Shown piece after piece: positions 15,466-23,889 of a stretch of DNA of 64,000 nucleotides. Under the pieces are notes generated by a model. That model had not been told where the DNA came from, ran no database searches, and saw only the letters and a list, made by a program, of their open reading frames with translations. The stretch is from contig JACAAY010000012.1 of assembly GCA_013377095.1 (NCBI GenBank), positions 1-64,000 on the forward strand. The letters are read 5' to 3'. The DNA is from Desulfuromonadales bacterium. GTDB lineage: Bacteria > Desulfobacterota > Desulfuromonadia > Geobacterales > Pseudopelobacteraceae. The stretch's first letter is position 1. Every line of letters begins with the position of its first letter. The position numbers and the translations under genes were made by a program.

Positions 15466-18261
15466 CTAGGATATTCCCAATATCCTTGGAGTTATAAATA
15501 TAAGCAATTCTGTTTTAGTTTTTGTTTTGTTGCTTGTTTTGAATAATTTACCAAAAAGCGGTATATCCATTAAAAAAGGAACGCCTTCATCAGAATCATT
15601 ATCAGAGTCAACAAAAATCCCACCAATTACAGTTGTCTCACCATCTCTCAGTAACATTTCCGTTGTTGCCTGTTTCTTATTAATAGCAGGAGCCGTGCTC
15701 CCGGTTGGAACTGTTCCCACGGAATCATTCTTTGCATCGATTTTCATACCGATAGTTCCATTGGCGTTAATGTGCGGAGTAACCTCAAGCGCAAGAGCAG
15801 CCTCAATAAACTTTGTCTCAACTTTATCTGATGTTGAAGAAGTGTAAGGAACCTGCTGCCCCTGAGTTATCTTAGCTGTTTTATTGTTGATTGTTGCCAC
15901 CTTCGGAGTAGACACAATTTTAATTAAACCAGCAGCTGCCGCAGCGCTAAGCCTCAAGTCCAAACGAATATTGCTTGCCAACGTACCAAATGAAATACCC
16001 ATATTGCCACCGGATTGCGTTCCGGTACCACTTGTAGGGGGGGTGGATGTCAGGCCTCCAAAGCCTGTATCAAGGCCGGTAATTCCAAGAATTGAACCAG
16101 CAGCATCACGATAATGAATACCCCAGTTAACTCCCAGACTGCGGGTAAACGTTGAAGTTGCTTCAACGATACGGGCCTCAATCATAACCTGTCTTTCTGG
16201 AATATCGAGCTGAGCAAGCAGTCTTCGCATATCCTCAATAACCTGTGGTATATCTTTTACAATAACCTTATTGGTTCTTGCATCTGGCGAAATAATACCG
16301 CGGTCAGACTTTATTGCAGTAAACTGAGATACTATCCCCCCAATATCGGAATAGTTAATATTGAATGTCTCCGACTTCAACTCTATGGATCTGAGCTGTG
16401 TCTTTTTAATTTCCAGATCCTCGTCTGCCTGTGATTTAAACTTTCCTTTACCCTTTATGATGATTATGTTGCCATCTTCACGCTTATCAAGCCCCTTAGT
16501 ATCCAAAATAATATCCAGAGCCTGGTCCCAAGGAACATTCACAAGTTTGATACTTATCGAGCCGGTTACATCGTCTCCTAGCACAAAGTTTTTATTGCTT
16601 ACCTCAGACAGGAGTTGGAATATCTTACGTACCTCCGCGTCTGCAAACTCAAGAGTCACCTTACGACCTTTATAAGATTTTGACGAATCAAGCGGTTTAA
16701 GTGAAGGCTCAGCGTGGGAAACTAACTCTGTATTTAGCTCAGTATCTTTATGTGCATTTGCCTTTACTTCTCGATAACTATTTAGTCGATTATCCTGAAG
16801 ATCAGAAGTAATATTATCAACTGTCATACTTACTGGATTTTTAAAATCCAAGAAAAGCATATCTCCTTCCTGCCTAAACTCGTAAGGAACATTTTTACGC
16901 ATTGCAACACGTATTTTTGTATCTATAGCCTTACGGGATTTAACTTGGAGCGGCGTAACTCGCAGCACCGGGGAGACAAAACCCTTTGTCTCTAATGATC
17001 GTTGCAGTTTTTTTGGTAGTGCAGCATTCTTAATGGTTAATGTTACAAAACCAGGAGACTTTATCGGCGAATCAACGACAAAATCACCAACGATTTTTAC
17101 AGCAACTCGAGAAATTCCATCAACCACCTGAAAATCGATCATTTCAACACTTGGAGCAACAACATGCTCTGTGCTTTTTAAAGTTGTTTGCAATGCAGGT
17201 TTTTCTGTTAATGATGCAGGTACCGCTACAGGGGCAGACTTTGGCAGATTTGTTGAAACTGGTTCTGGCACTTTAACCGGTTCTGATAATTTATCATTAT
17301 TTTTTGCAGTCATCAAACGTGTGTTCGGATTTTCTTCAGAAAGTGTTTTTTTAAAAGCAATTGTCACACCTTCAGCAGACTTAAAAATGGTTGACTCAGG
17401 AAAACTGCCATCCACCGTATCAAACACAACTCTCACTTTTTCAGGGTAAATACCCAAGCGCGCTGAAGACACACCAAATGAGTTAATAGGAATTATTCTT
17501 GGCGACAAGGAACTGCTAACTCCCTGCAAATCAACAACATACCGCTCTGGTTTGCTAAGTCGAATTGTCTTAAATTCGCCTGCACCACCTTCTATTGTGA
17601 GAACAACAGTATTGTCTTTGATGGATATCGCTGTCAAAGCTCTCACAACAGAAGCATGCACTGAAGGTGTAGAAGCTGTCGATGGAACTATTACAGAAGA
17701 TTGTTCAGGAACAGTCGTTTTGGGGGGTGTTATAGCATCATCTTTTACTTGCTCCACAAGTGCTGCCTTAGAAGCATTGGCAGAATCAGCAACTGCTGGC
17801 TGCGCAGCCAGTAACGGAAATGCCACCCGTATCTCGCCTGGCTTTTCCTGAGACACGGAAAGAACGGCATCCGCATCATTCTTTAGTTCCACATCAACAC
17901 GGGTCAAGACCCCTGCATCGGTATCATAACGATTAACATTAACATTTTTGAAGTTACCCTTATTAAATATAACCGGTGAAATAACTTTCCCCTGAGTTGT
18001 TTGAGACAAATCAATAACAAGTCTAAGTGGTGATGTAGTTTTGTAACTGGTATATGTAGCAGGAGAGGATAGTTTAATAACAAGTTCAGCCGCATCCCCC
18101 TCACCACTCACCGTGATTGCTTCAACGTCAGATAATTTTATTTGCGCGTTTTGTGGAGTTTCCCGAGCAGATTCCGCGTCACTCGGAACAACACTCGCTA
18201 AGCCCACCACAAGTACAAGGGCAAAGGCCAAAACTATCGATTGTTTCGTTATCCACCTCAT
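15466..18261 (-). CDS. pilQ: Type IV pilus secretin PilQ
   Basis: The outer-membrane secretin through which the pilus passes. From the chosen start it has 931 residues: a signal peptide (hydrophobic IVLAFALVLVVGLASVV), several AMIN-type peptidoglycan-binding segments (for example LVIDLSQTTQG and YVVDLQGVSSSL) with Pro/Ser/Val-rich linkers, a STN/secretin N-terminal domain (VTLEFADAEVRKIFQLLSEV), an N1 domain and the C-terminal secretin barrel with ERQVMIEARIVEA, LLRDGETTVIGGIFVD and FGKLFKTSN. The start at 18261 follows AAGGAG and lies 10 bases after pilP; an upstream in-frame reading from 18390 would overlap pilP heavily and has no signal peptide at its start. It is larger than the Pseudomonas homologue because of the AMIN/linker region. 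Confidence 0.96.
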   Translation of the reverse strand: MRWITKQSIVLAFALVLVVGLASVVPSDAESARETPQNAQIKLSDVEAITVSGEGDAAELVIKLSSPATYTSYKTTSPLRLVIDLSQTTQGKVISPVIFNKGNFKNVNVNRYDTDAGVLTRVDVELKNDADAVLSVSQEKPGEIRVAFPLLAAQPAVADSANASKAALVEQVKDDAITPPKTTVPEQSSVIVPSTASTPSVHASVVRALTAISIKDNTVVLTIEGGAGEFKTIRLSKPERYVVDLQGVSSSLSPRIIPINSFGVSSARLGIYPEKVRVVFDTVDGSFPESTIFKSAEGVTIAFKKTLSEENPNTRLMTAKNNDKLSEPVKVPEPVSTNLPKSAPVAVPASLTEKPALQTTLKSTEHVVAPSVEMIDFQVVDGISRVAVKIVGDFVVDSPIKSPGFVTLTIKNAALPKKLQRSLETKGFVSPVLRVTPLQVKSRKAIDTKIRVAMRKNVPYEFRQEGDMLFLDFKNPVSMTVDNITSDLQDNRLNSYREVKANAHKDTELNTELVSHAEPSLKPLDSSKSYKGRKVTLEFADAEVRKIFQLLSEVSNKNFVLGDDVTGSISIKLVNVPWDQALDIILDTKGLDKREDGNIIIIKGKGKFKSQADEDLEIKKTQLRSIELKSETFNINYSDIGGIVSQFTAIKSDRGIISPDARTNKVIVKDIPQVIEDMRRLLAQLDIPERQVMIEARIVEATSTFTRSLGVNWGIHYRDAAGSILGITGLDTGFGGLTSTPPTSGTGTQSGGNMGISFGTLASNIRLDLRLSAAAAAGLIKIVSTPKVATINNKTAKITQGQQVPYTSSTSDKVETKFIEAALALEVTPHINANGTIGMKIDAKNDSVGTVPTGSTAPAINKKQATTEMLLRDGETTVIGGIFVDSDNDSDEGVPFLMDIPLFGKLFKTSNKTKTKTELLIFITPRILGIS

Positions 18262-18271
18262 GCGAAACTCC

Positions 18272-18835
18272 TTATTGTTTCCTCGGCATGCTGATTTTAA
18301 TGTGCTCTTTGCGCACCCTGCCGTTATCATCCTTAAACTGCTCCAGCACTTCAACTCCATTATTTGCAATTGACACAATCCGACCATCATTTTTTCCTAT
18401 TGTCATGCCAACCTTAAGGACATAGCCTTTTCCATTAGGGTCTGTCACCATTGCCTGGCTCTCTTTGCCCCCCGAAATAACACCTATCAACTTAAACTGA
18501 CTGATATCAAAGCTGTGAATAGGAAGTGCAAGTCTCTGGTTATTCCGCAACTTTTCAGCAGACAATATTGGAACTTTTTTAATAATGGCGTAGGGTTTAA
18601 ACGGATCTTTTTTCGTACTAAAATCAAACTGATTTACTGGCGGTACATTCAACTTTAATGATGTACTAACCTGTTTTTGAACCGGTTTTTGTGGTTGCTT
18701 TGCAGGGAGTGGTGCAGCAGGTACTGGTAGAGGGGGAGGCTCATTTTTACTGCATCCATGAGCAAACAAAACAACTGTTGCAATGCCGATCAACAGCATA
18801 AACTTATGACTATTTTTTGACAGTTTTTGAGTCAT
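18272..18835 (-). CDS. pilP: Pilus assembly lipoprotein PilP
   Basis: Inner-membrane lipoprotein that links the PilMNO platform to the PilQ secretin. From the chosen start (18835, after AAGAGA) it has 187 residues, a signal with lipobox FAHGC (Cys28), a proline-rich stretch (residues 31-50) and the C-terminal PilP/HR fold, visible in KDPFKPYAI and FKLIGVISGGKESQAMV followed by GKGYVLKVGMTIG. The start overlaps the end of pilO by 26 bases. The longer reading from 18877 would put charged residues before the signal peptide and is less likely. Confidence 0.94.
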   Translation of the reverse strand: MTQKLSKNSHKFMLLIGIATVVLFAHGCSKNEPPPLPVPAAPLPAKQPQKPVQKQVSTSLKLNVPPVNQFDFSTKKDPFKPYAIIKKVPILSAEKLRNNQRLALPIHSFDISQFKLIGVISGGKESQAMVTDPNGKGYVLKVGMTIGKNDGRIVSIANNGVEVLEQFKDDNGRVRKEHIKISMPRKQ

Positions 18836-19415
18836 TCTTAATCTCTTTCTTGTCAAGGAAGCGGAAAGTTGTTGCAAGACAATTTACCTTGGTTAGTATC
18901 CTATTATTAACACTCTTTACATCTGTGAAAGCGACATTTGTTATGTTGACAATCCGCGGTAAATTTGAAACAGCAGCGAAAAAATTGGCTACACTATAAA
19001 AAGAACCCGACACTGTAATTTCAACAGGAACCTCGGCATAGAAATCTTTTGAAACCTCGGATTTCGGTTTAAAAGACAGGAAATCAAGTCCGGAACTTTT
19101 GCCAAGTGTAGTAATACTTGTCAAGAGCGATGGGATCTCCTTGGAGTTGGGTAATTCAGTTAATGCCTGCACAAGCTCTCGATTTAGCTGATCATACTCC
19201 TGCTGTAACCTGGGCAGGTTAGCCACAATTCGATTTTTTTCTTCAATTTCATTTTGCAACTTAGTCAAATCAGCTTTCAAGCTCTCATGTTCTTGATACA
19301 CTGGCCTGTACAAAAACCAAACCAGTGCAGTTGCTTCAAGAATCATGAAGAGTACAAATAAAAGTATCTTTTGTTTAGTCGGCAATTTGAGCAATTTTTC
19401 AACTTGTGGATCCAT
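18810..19415 (-). CDS. pilO: Pilus assembly protein PilO
   Basis: Bitopic inner-membrane platform protein that pairs with PilN. It is 201 residues long, with a short cytoplasmic N-terminus, one transmembrane helix (about residues 18-36), a coiled coil (about 40-90, rich in L, Q, E and K) and a periplasmic ferredoxin-like domain containing FLSFKPKSEVSKDFYAEVPVEI-type strands. This is the standard PilO layout. It lies between pilN and pilP with the usual gene order, 28 bases after pilN. Confidence 0.94.
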   Translation of the reverse strand: MDPQVEKLLKLPTKQKILLFVLFMILEATALVWFLYRPVYQEHESLKADLTKLQNEIEEKNRIVANLPRLQQEYDQLNRELVQALTELPNSKEIPSLLTSITTLGKSSGLDFLSFKPKSEVSKDFYAEVPVEITVSGSFYSVANFFAAVSNLPRIVNITNVAFTDVKSVNNRILTKVNCLATTFRFLDKKEIKNDSKTVKK

Positions 19416-19443
19416 GGCAAGTCCGTTCTTTATGGGTAAAGTG

Positions 19444-20049
19444 CTATTTTACGTGTGTGGCAGGCGCAGGTGATAACGGTGCCGGTTGCTGTGATTTTGA
19501 AGCCTCTACAGATGAACGCAACTTACATGTAATATCAAATCTTTTATACTTAACACCTTCCGATTCTTTTTGTTCGGAAACCAGGAGTTCGACGCCTGCA
19601 TAGTCAGTAGATGCTTCAAGGGAACGCATGAAATTTGCAATCATTTCTTCATTGAAGGCAAGACCTGACATTTTTATGTCGGCATTGGTCTCTGTATAGG
19701 ATGTCAGCCATAATTGATCTGGTGCGCTATCGCTAAGTATTGCGAGCCTTTGAGCAGGACCAGTTTTGTTTTTCCGTAATTGATTCAATACATCAAGCTT
19801 CTTCTTGACCTGCTCCTTGAGTGTTTTTAGCTCTTCTAATTTACCAATTTTTGACTTCAGGTCATTAATTTTATTGTTTGCTGTTGAAATGTCATTTTTA
19901 GTATCTGAGATTTGAAGGCGTTTCACAAAAAACATTGTCATGGCAATAGCAAGGACTAGAACCAGACCGAAAAAAAATATTGAAATTTGCTGTACAGCTG
20001 TTTCTTTCTTTTTTGCAGCCCTAACAGGCAAGAGATTAATTTTAATCAT
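19444..20049 (-). CDS. pilN: Pilus assembly protein PilN
   Basis: Bitopic inner-membrane protein of the alignment platform. It begins with the conserved cytoplasmic INLLPVR motif, which docks on PilM. A transmembrane helix (about residues 22-43) and a long coiled coil follow, then a periplasmic domain with LWLTSYTE and IKMSGLAFNEEMIANFM. Length is 201 residues, near the family norm. The ATG overlaps the pilM stop by four bases (ATGA). Confidence 0.95.
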   Translation of the reverse strand: MIKINLLPVRAAKKKETAVQQISIFFFGLVLVLAIAMTMFFVKRLQISDTKNDISTANNKINDLKSKIGKLEELKTLKEQVKKKLDVLNQLRKNKTGPAQRLAILSDSAPDQLWLTSYTETNADIKMSGLAFNEEMIANFMRSLEASTDYAGVELLVSEQKESEGVKYKRFDITCKLRSSVEASKSQQPAPLSPAPATHVK

Positions 20050-21101
20050 TTGTCTCCGACCCTCCTTATGGCAAGTCCAACAGGTACTGCCATCAGCGGA
20101 CCGATTTCCTGCAGGTAATCTGGGTCAAAATCCTTTTCAGAATATTGGAGTTTGGCAAATGGATTAATAAATTCCACAGGTAATGCAAGCTTTTCAGTAA
20201 TCGTGTAAACCAGGTTATACATTTTCGAACAGCCACCACTTACAAAAATTTTTGTAACTCTGTCATCATTAGCTGTTGAATTATAAAAGTCCAGCGAACG
20301 TCTAATTTCCTGCGTGATAGTATCGTTTACTTTGCTGATAACATCAGCAAGAGTGTCGCTGCGAGTTTCATGAGCCAACATCTTCAATGACTCGGCTTCA
20401 GCGCCACTAACCCCCAACTGTTTTTGAATATCCTCTGTATAGAGATTACCACCCATCTGTACATCACGGGTGAACAGAGTCAGACCGTCCTTGACCACAT
20501 TTATATTCATGATGCCGGCGCCAATATTCACCAACGCCAGAACCTCATCAGAATTGATGTCATGGTTAATTTCAAAGGCATTCTGGACGGCAAACGAATC
20601 AACGTCAACGACCGAAAGCTGCAGCCCAGCCTCATTAAATACTGTAACATAGTCATTAATAATATCTTTTTTGCTTGCAACAAGAAGAACATTCATCTTT
20701 GAAGGGTCAATATTATCCGGGGAAAGTATTTGAAAATCAATATTAACATCATTTATGTCAAAGGGGATGTATTGTTCGGCCTCCCAGCTGATCTGATCTT
20801 CAAGTTCATCAACTGACATGGCAGGAAGAGATATTTTACGTATGATTACTGAATTTCCAGATATGGAACAGGCCACTCCTTTAATTTTAACACCAAGGCT
20901 CGAGATCAGGTTGTTTATTGCGTCTACAATTGAAGAACTGTCCATAAGAGTATTATCGACAATAGCCTCGGGAGGAAGGGGCATAATACCAGCATTGATA
21001 AGTTGGTATCCTCCCTTATGCTCTTTTAGCTGAACAAGCTTTATAGAGCTGGATCCGATATCAATTCCGACGACTTCTTTATTTCTGTTTAATAAAAACA
21101 T
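20046..21101 (-). CDS. pilM: Pilus assembly ATPase-like protein PilM
   Basis: Actin-like (FtsA fold) cytoplasmic component that binds the N-terminal tail of PilN. It is 351 residues long. The phosphate-1 motif is VGIDIGSSSIKLVQL, followed by ISLPAMSVDELEDQISWEAE and FVSGGCSKM in the adenosine-binding part. It follows the small HTH gene after one base and is the first structural gene of pilMNOPQ. The whole operon lies downstream of a GEMM-I riboswitch on the same strand. Confidence 0.96.
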   Translation of the reverse strand: MFLLNRNKEVVGIDIGSSSIKLVQLKEHKGGYQLINAGIMPLPPEAIVDNTLMDSSSIVDAINNLISSLGVKIKGVACSISGNSVIIRKISLPAMSVDELEDQISWEAEQYIPFDINDVNIDFQILSPDNIDPSKMNVLLVASKKDIINDYVTVFNEAGLQLSVVDVDSFAVQNAFEINHDINSDEVLALVNIGAGIMNINVVKDGLTLFTRDVQMGGNLYTEDIQKQLGVSGAEAESLKMLAHETRSDTLADVISKVNDTITQEIRRSLDFYNSTANDDRVTKIFVSGGCSKMYNLVYTITEKLALPVEFINPFAKLQYSEKDFDPDYLQEIGPLMAVPVGLAIRRVGDK

Positions 21102-21102
21102 G

Positions 21103-21321
21103 TTATGATCCCGTCAGTAATTCAGTCTGAAAGACCTTTTCCTTATCTTCAAGTGAGTAACCCAATGCTAAGATTATTTTCCTCATTGTTTCCAAGCGAC
21201 ACTTCTCACCACGTTCAACCCTGTCGATGGTTAGTGAGGATACTCCAGCCTGGCGTGCTAATTCTGCCTTGCTCAACAAGCGCGACTCCCTGATTGACTT
21301 AACACTGTTTTGAATCTTCAT
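21103..21321 (-). CDS. Small Xre-family helix-turn-helix protein
   Basis: A 72-residue single-domain HTH_3 protein (Cro/CI fold): ESRLLSKAELARQAGVSSLT is the helix-turn-helix core, followed by IDRVERGEKCRLETMRKI. It has no effector domain. It is the first gene after the riboswitch leader, and its stop is one base from the pilM start, so it is expressed with pilM-Q. It may regulate this operon or another, or adjust expression by binding its own leader. None of that is shown by sequence. Confidence 0.85.
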   Translation of the reverse strand: MKIQNSVKSIRESRLLSKAELARQAGVSSLTIDRVERGEKCRLETMRKIILALGYSLEDKEKVFQTELLTGS

Positions 21322-21484
21322 ATTAGCATCCTAAGACATTGATAATACTGTCGTAAGATTTACTACAAATGACATCAAAGTCAAGTAATTTATATGAAGT
21401 TATATATAAAAACAGAAAATGACGGCTTTATTCCTCATTTTTACTCATTCTATGCATAAAAAAGTGTTATTTTTTCTTTTGGAC

Positions 21485-21535
21485 AAAAAAAACCGAATCG
21501 CCAAACTCTTTTCACAAGAAATTTCGGCGACCCGG
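21485..21535 (-). terminator. Riboswitch expression platform: intrinsic terminator overlapping the aptamer 3' strand
   Basis: On the minus strand CCGGGTCGCCGAAA (21522-21535) can pair with TTTGGCGATTCGG (21493-21505) with one bulged G and two G-T pairs, followed directly by eight T (21485-21492). The 5' half of this hairpin is the conserved 3' strand of the aptamer, so aptamer folding and terminator folding exclude each other. That predicts an ON switch: ligand prevents termination. Transcripts that pass it reach the HTH gene 164 bases further on. Confidence 0.85.
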
Positions 21536-21606
21536 CTATCTCGATGAGACCCAATGGGCTTTCCGTCCCACCCTCGCGGGTGGTTTAGTATTATCGGTTA
21601 ACTTGC
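21518..21606 (-). promoter_or_regulatory. GEMM-I cyclic dinucleotide riboswitch aptamer with A at the ligand-selecting position (predicted cGAMP type)
   Basis: Read on the minus strand, this carries the GEMM-I core: AAACC, a CACCC-GCGA-GGGTG hairpin with a GNRA tetraloop, GGGACGGAAAGCC, a second hairpin arm (GGGTCTC ... GAGATAGCC) and the closing GGGTCGCCG. Aligned by eye with the Vibrio Vc2 aptamer, the base that stacks between the ligand bases (A47) is present. The position equal to G20 is A (plus-strand T at 21589). The neighbouring 21:46 pair is C-G where Vc2 has G-C, a covariation that supports the alignment. A20 is the hallmark of GEMM-Ib aptamers from Geobacter that prefer 3',3'-cGAMP. 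The aptamer lies about 200 bases before the HTH-pilMNOPQ operon. Confidence 0.9.
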
Positions 21607-21831
21607 TATATGGATATCTAACCTACAGCATTGAACCCCCTGATTTCGATTCAACAATCCCATAAACTATAATATAACTCTGTTTTTAAATCCATCTTAA
21701 AATAGAAAAAACTCGCTTCAAGTTGAAATCAAAAGAACTTCACTGCTGATTTTTTTGCATGTTAAAATAGTATTAAGTTGTAGGTTTATAGTTATGCAGT
21801 TCGTTCAAAAAATATATTAGCAAGAACCTAA
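21607..21831. other. AT-rich intergenic region: pil riboswitch promoter region and end of the minor-pilin operon
   Basis: No gene is visible. The region must hold the promoter of the riboswitch transcript, but I see no convincing pair of -35/-10 boxes. A weak option on the minus strand is TTCAAT, 17 bases, CATATA, just before the aptamer. No sigma-54 GG-N10-GC element was found. A small terminator-like hairpin for the minor-pilin operon is listed separately. Confidence 0.5.
21704..21724 (-). terminator. Weak terminator-like hairpin after pilX
   Basis: Minus strand AACTTG-AAG-CGAGTT followed by a T run: a six-pair stem with a three-base loop and a T tail, about 110 bases past the pilX stop. 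It is the only candidate end for the pilY1/minor-pilin transcript before the riboswitch. The short stem makes it uncertain. Confidence 0.4.
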
Positions 21832-22458
21832 TTAATAGGCGTAAAGAACTGAAATATTAGATTTTTCAATCGAGTTTCTTTGTCGCTCACCTTGCACCTC
21901 TAAACGATACATATATGGGAAAGGCATGGGTGTCGTTGTTGCTGAATTGTATGCTGCGCCACTACCATCTTCTAAGCGGGATCCGCTGGTATCTGAGTTA
22001 CCGACAATAGTATCAACAATTTTTGCATAAACAGTAAAAGGTGTATTGGATGTGGCTTGAAGTGTCATAGTCACATCTGGCAGCGTTTTTGGGTTGAAAG
22101 TTGCATTACAGGACGTTGGCCAGTTTGCGGTGTTTTGATACATTTTTGATTTCAAGCAATCTGCTGTTGTTGTTTCCAAACTTACACCAGCAAAATCAGT
22201 TTTTGCATTATTGATTACCTGTGAGCTAGTATAAGACTGAAACTGGTTCATCAGGTAGGGCATAAGATCCTTTACAACAAGAACAGCTCCACCATTTGCT
22301 GCTTCCAACACAGAATGATAGCGCTTGGCTGCACCGGAACGTTGCGTACTTGCAGTCATCACATAAAGTAACGTCATAATGATAGCCATCGAAATTAGCG
22401 TCATCATAAGCGCAGTAACCAGGGCTATTCCTTGATTGTCATACAGATAGCGTTTCAT
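21832..22458 (-). CDS. pilX: Minor pilin-like protein PilX
   Basis: A 208-residue protein with the PilX N-terminal signature. After a short basic leader, QG/IALVTALM starts the hydrophobic helix (about residues 10-35). It lacks the Glu at mature position 5, which is usual for many PilX proteins. The soluble part carries Cys residues in TADCLKSKM and TSCNATF. Minor pilins such as this form the pilus tip complex with PilY1 and prime assembly. It is the last gene of the pilY1 operon, 24 bases after pilW. Confidence 0.85.
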   Translation of the reverse strand: MKRYLYDNQGIALVTALMMTLISMAIIMTLLYVMTASTQRSGAAKRYHSVLEAANGGAVLVVKDLMPYLMNQFQSYTSSQVINNAKTDFAGVSLETTTADCLKSKMYQNTANWPTSCNATFNPKTLPDVTMTLQATSNTPFTVYAKIVDTIVGNSDTSGSRLEDGSGAAYNSATTTPMPFPYMYRLEVQGERQRNSIEKSNISVLYAY

Positions 22459-22482
22459 GGTATGAGCCTTTTTGACTTAACA

Positions 22483-23889
22483 TTAATTATTGGTTGTCAA
22501 GTTTTTGGGGGTAATGATCAATCGATAGACCTTCCAGCGATAATGGGTCAGATCCGCACCACCAGCAGGCTTTAAAGGGAAAACGCGACCTAGAGTCAGT
22601 GTTTCTGGCCTGCCTGAATTGTCGACAGGCCCAACAAATATATCTGTAGCACCAACCCCTGTCACAGGATTAGTGTTGACATATGTGTATTCCCGATCTC
22701 TTCTTCCAACCTGTGCCAGAATATACACTTTTATCGTTTTTAAGCGGGCACTAAGTAATGCAGGGTCCAAAAGAGCGGCACTCACCTGGGCCGCAGATGC
22801 AGCTCCACTCACAGTATTTGGCCCGGTCCCATCAGAGTTTAATGGCGTCGACCACGTATCAATCAAACCATCTCCCATCACATCAGCGTCAGTGCTAACC
22901 GTACCAGTGGAATCACGAAAATTCCACCCATAGATCACCTGCATGTCTGCCACGCAATCAAGAATCGGCATATAGGTTAATTTGCCATTAGCGTGATTGA
23001 CCGTTGCCTTATAGAGTATGCCGACAAGCCGATTGCCGCCGCCATCAATCTCACTTGCACATACATCGGGTATTCTGGCGCTCGTCGAAGGGATACCAAC
23101 AAAATAGTCTGCACGATTGAATGGCATTCCGGGGGTAGTACCGCTGGGAGTTATACCATACACATAAAAGAACTGTTCGGGCGACTTTGGAGAATATATA
23201 CCAGCTAGTCCAGAATTGCTGTAACTTGCCCAATAGTTAGCAGGCGTCGTGTTGGTATCCGCCATCAGCGTGTTTTTATACACGCCATTTGCAAAAGTAC
23301 GGTTAAGTATAATAACTCGGTCACCAGGCAATAAATTTTTACTTTGCCATGTTTTGGGAGGTTTGCTGCCGAGTGATTCACTCGAGTAATTAATGTACGA
23401 CCAGCGCTGTGACGCTTCATTGGTACCAACTGATGACGCCTTGATGCTCAGATAATCGGTACCCGGAAGCAATCTGAACGATCCAGTGCCAGAGTATGAA
23501 GTGGTGTCATCCAAACCGGCAGGAATATTATTTGCTCCAGCAACAGCACGTGGAACTCCACTAGGGGCGTCATTCAGCCTACCGGCCACTGTCCCCGAAC
23601 CCGTAGAAGCTTCCGTATATGATACTATGGCATCACCATATGAGCCGGGAAGCCCGAAACCCACCTGTTCAAGGTCATGCCGGAACATCTCCAATCCGAT
23701 AAGCCCTTCAATATTGCTTTCTTCACTCTTCACAAGTCTGGTCGAATGGCTCAGAATCGTTTTAAAAGCGCCACCTGCTATCGAGATGATCACGCCAAAT
23801 ACAAGCATTACGACGATTAGTTCGACAAGGGTGAATCCTTTTGAGTTTGTGGTCATCATAAATTTACCGTTCATAAAGTTGAGATTCAT
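22483..23889 (-). CDS. pilW: Minor pilin PilW
   Basis: A 468-residue minor pilin. The type III signal is SKG/FTLVELIVVMLV, with Gly at -1, Phe at +1 and Glu at +5, processed by the PilD peptidase encoded further right. The large C-terminal part (over 400 residues) is typical of PilW proteins. Its ATG overlaps the pilV stop (ATGA), which is why I keep the start at 23889. A later ATG nearer to the signal peptide (residue 11 or 12) is possible. Confidence 0.9.
   Translation of the reverse strand: MNLNFMNGKFMMTTNSKGFTLVELIVVMLVFGVIISIAGGAFKTILSHSTRLVKSEESNIEGLIGLEMFRHDLEQVGFGLPGSYGDAIVSYTEASTGSGTVAGRLNDAPSGVPRAVAGANNIPAGLDDTTSYSGTGSFRLLPGTDYLSIKASSVGTNEASQRWSYINYSSESLGSKPPKTWQSKNLLPGDRVIILNRTFANGVYKNTLMADTNTTPANYWASYSNSGLAGIYSPKSPEQFFYVYGITPSGTTPGMPFNRADYFVGIPSTSARIPDVCASEIDGGGNRLVGILYKATVNHANGKLTYMPILDCVADMQVIYGWNFRDSTGTVSTDADVMGDGLIDTWSTPLNSDGTGPNTVSGAASAAQVSAALLDPALLSARLKTIKVYILAQVGRRDREYTYVNTNPVTGVGATDIFVGPVDNSGRPETLTLGRVFPLKPAGGADLTHYRWKVYRLIITPKNLTTNN

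Noticed and set aside
18262-18390. 43-residue N-terminal extension of PilQ.
   Set aside because: It lies within pilP in another frame, has no signal peptide, and a ribosome-binding site plus signal peptide mark the start at 18261.
21618-21640. Possible sigma-54 element upstream of the riboswitch (G-rich stretch followed by TTCAATGCTG on the minus strand).
   Set aside because: GG and GC are not 10 bases apart and the -24 TGGCAC is missing.
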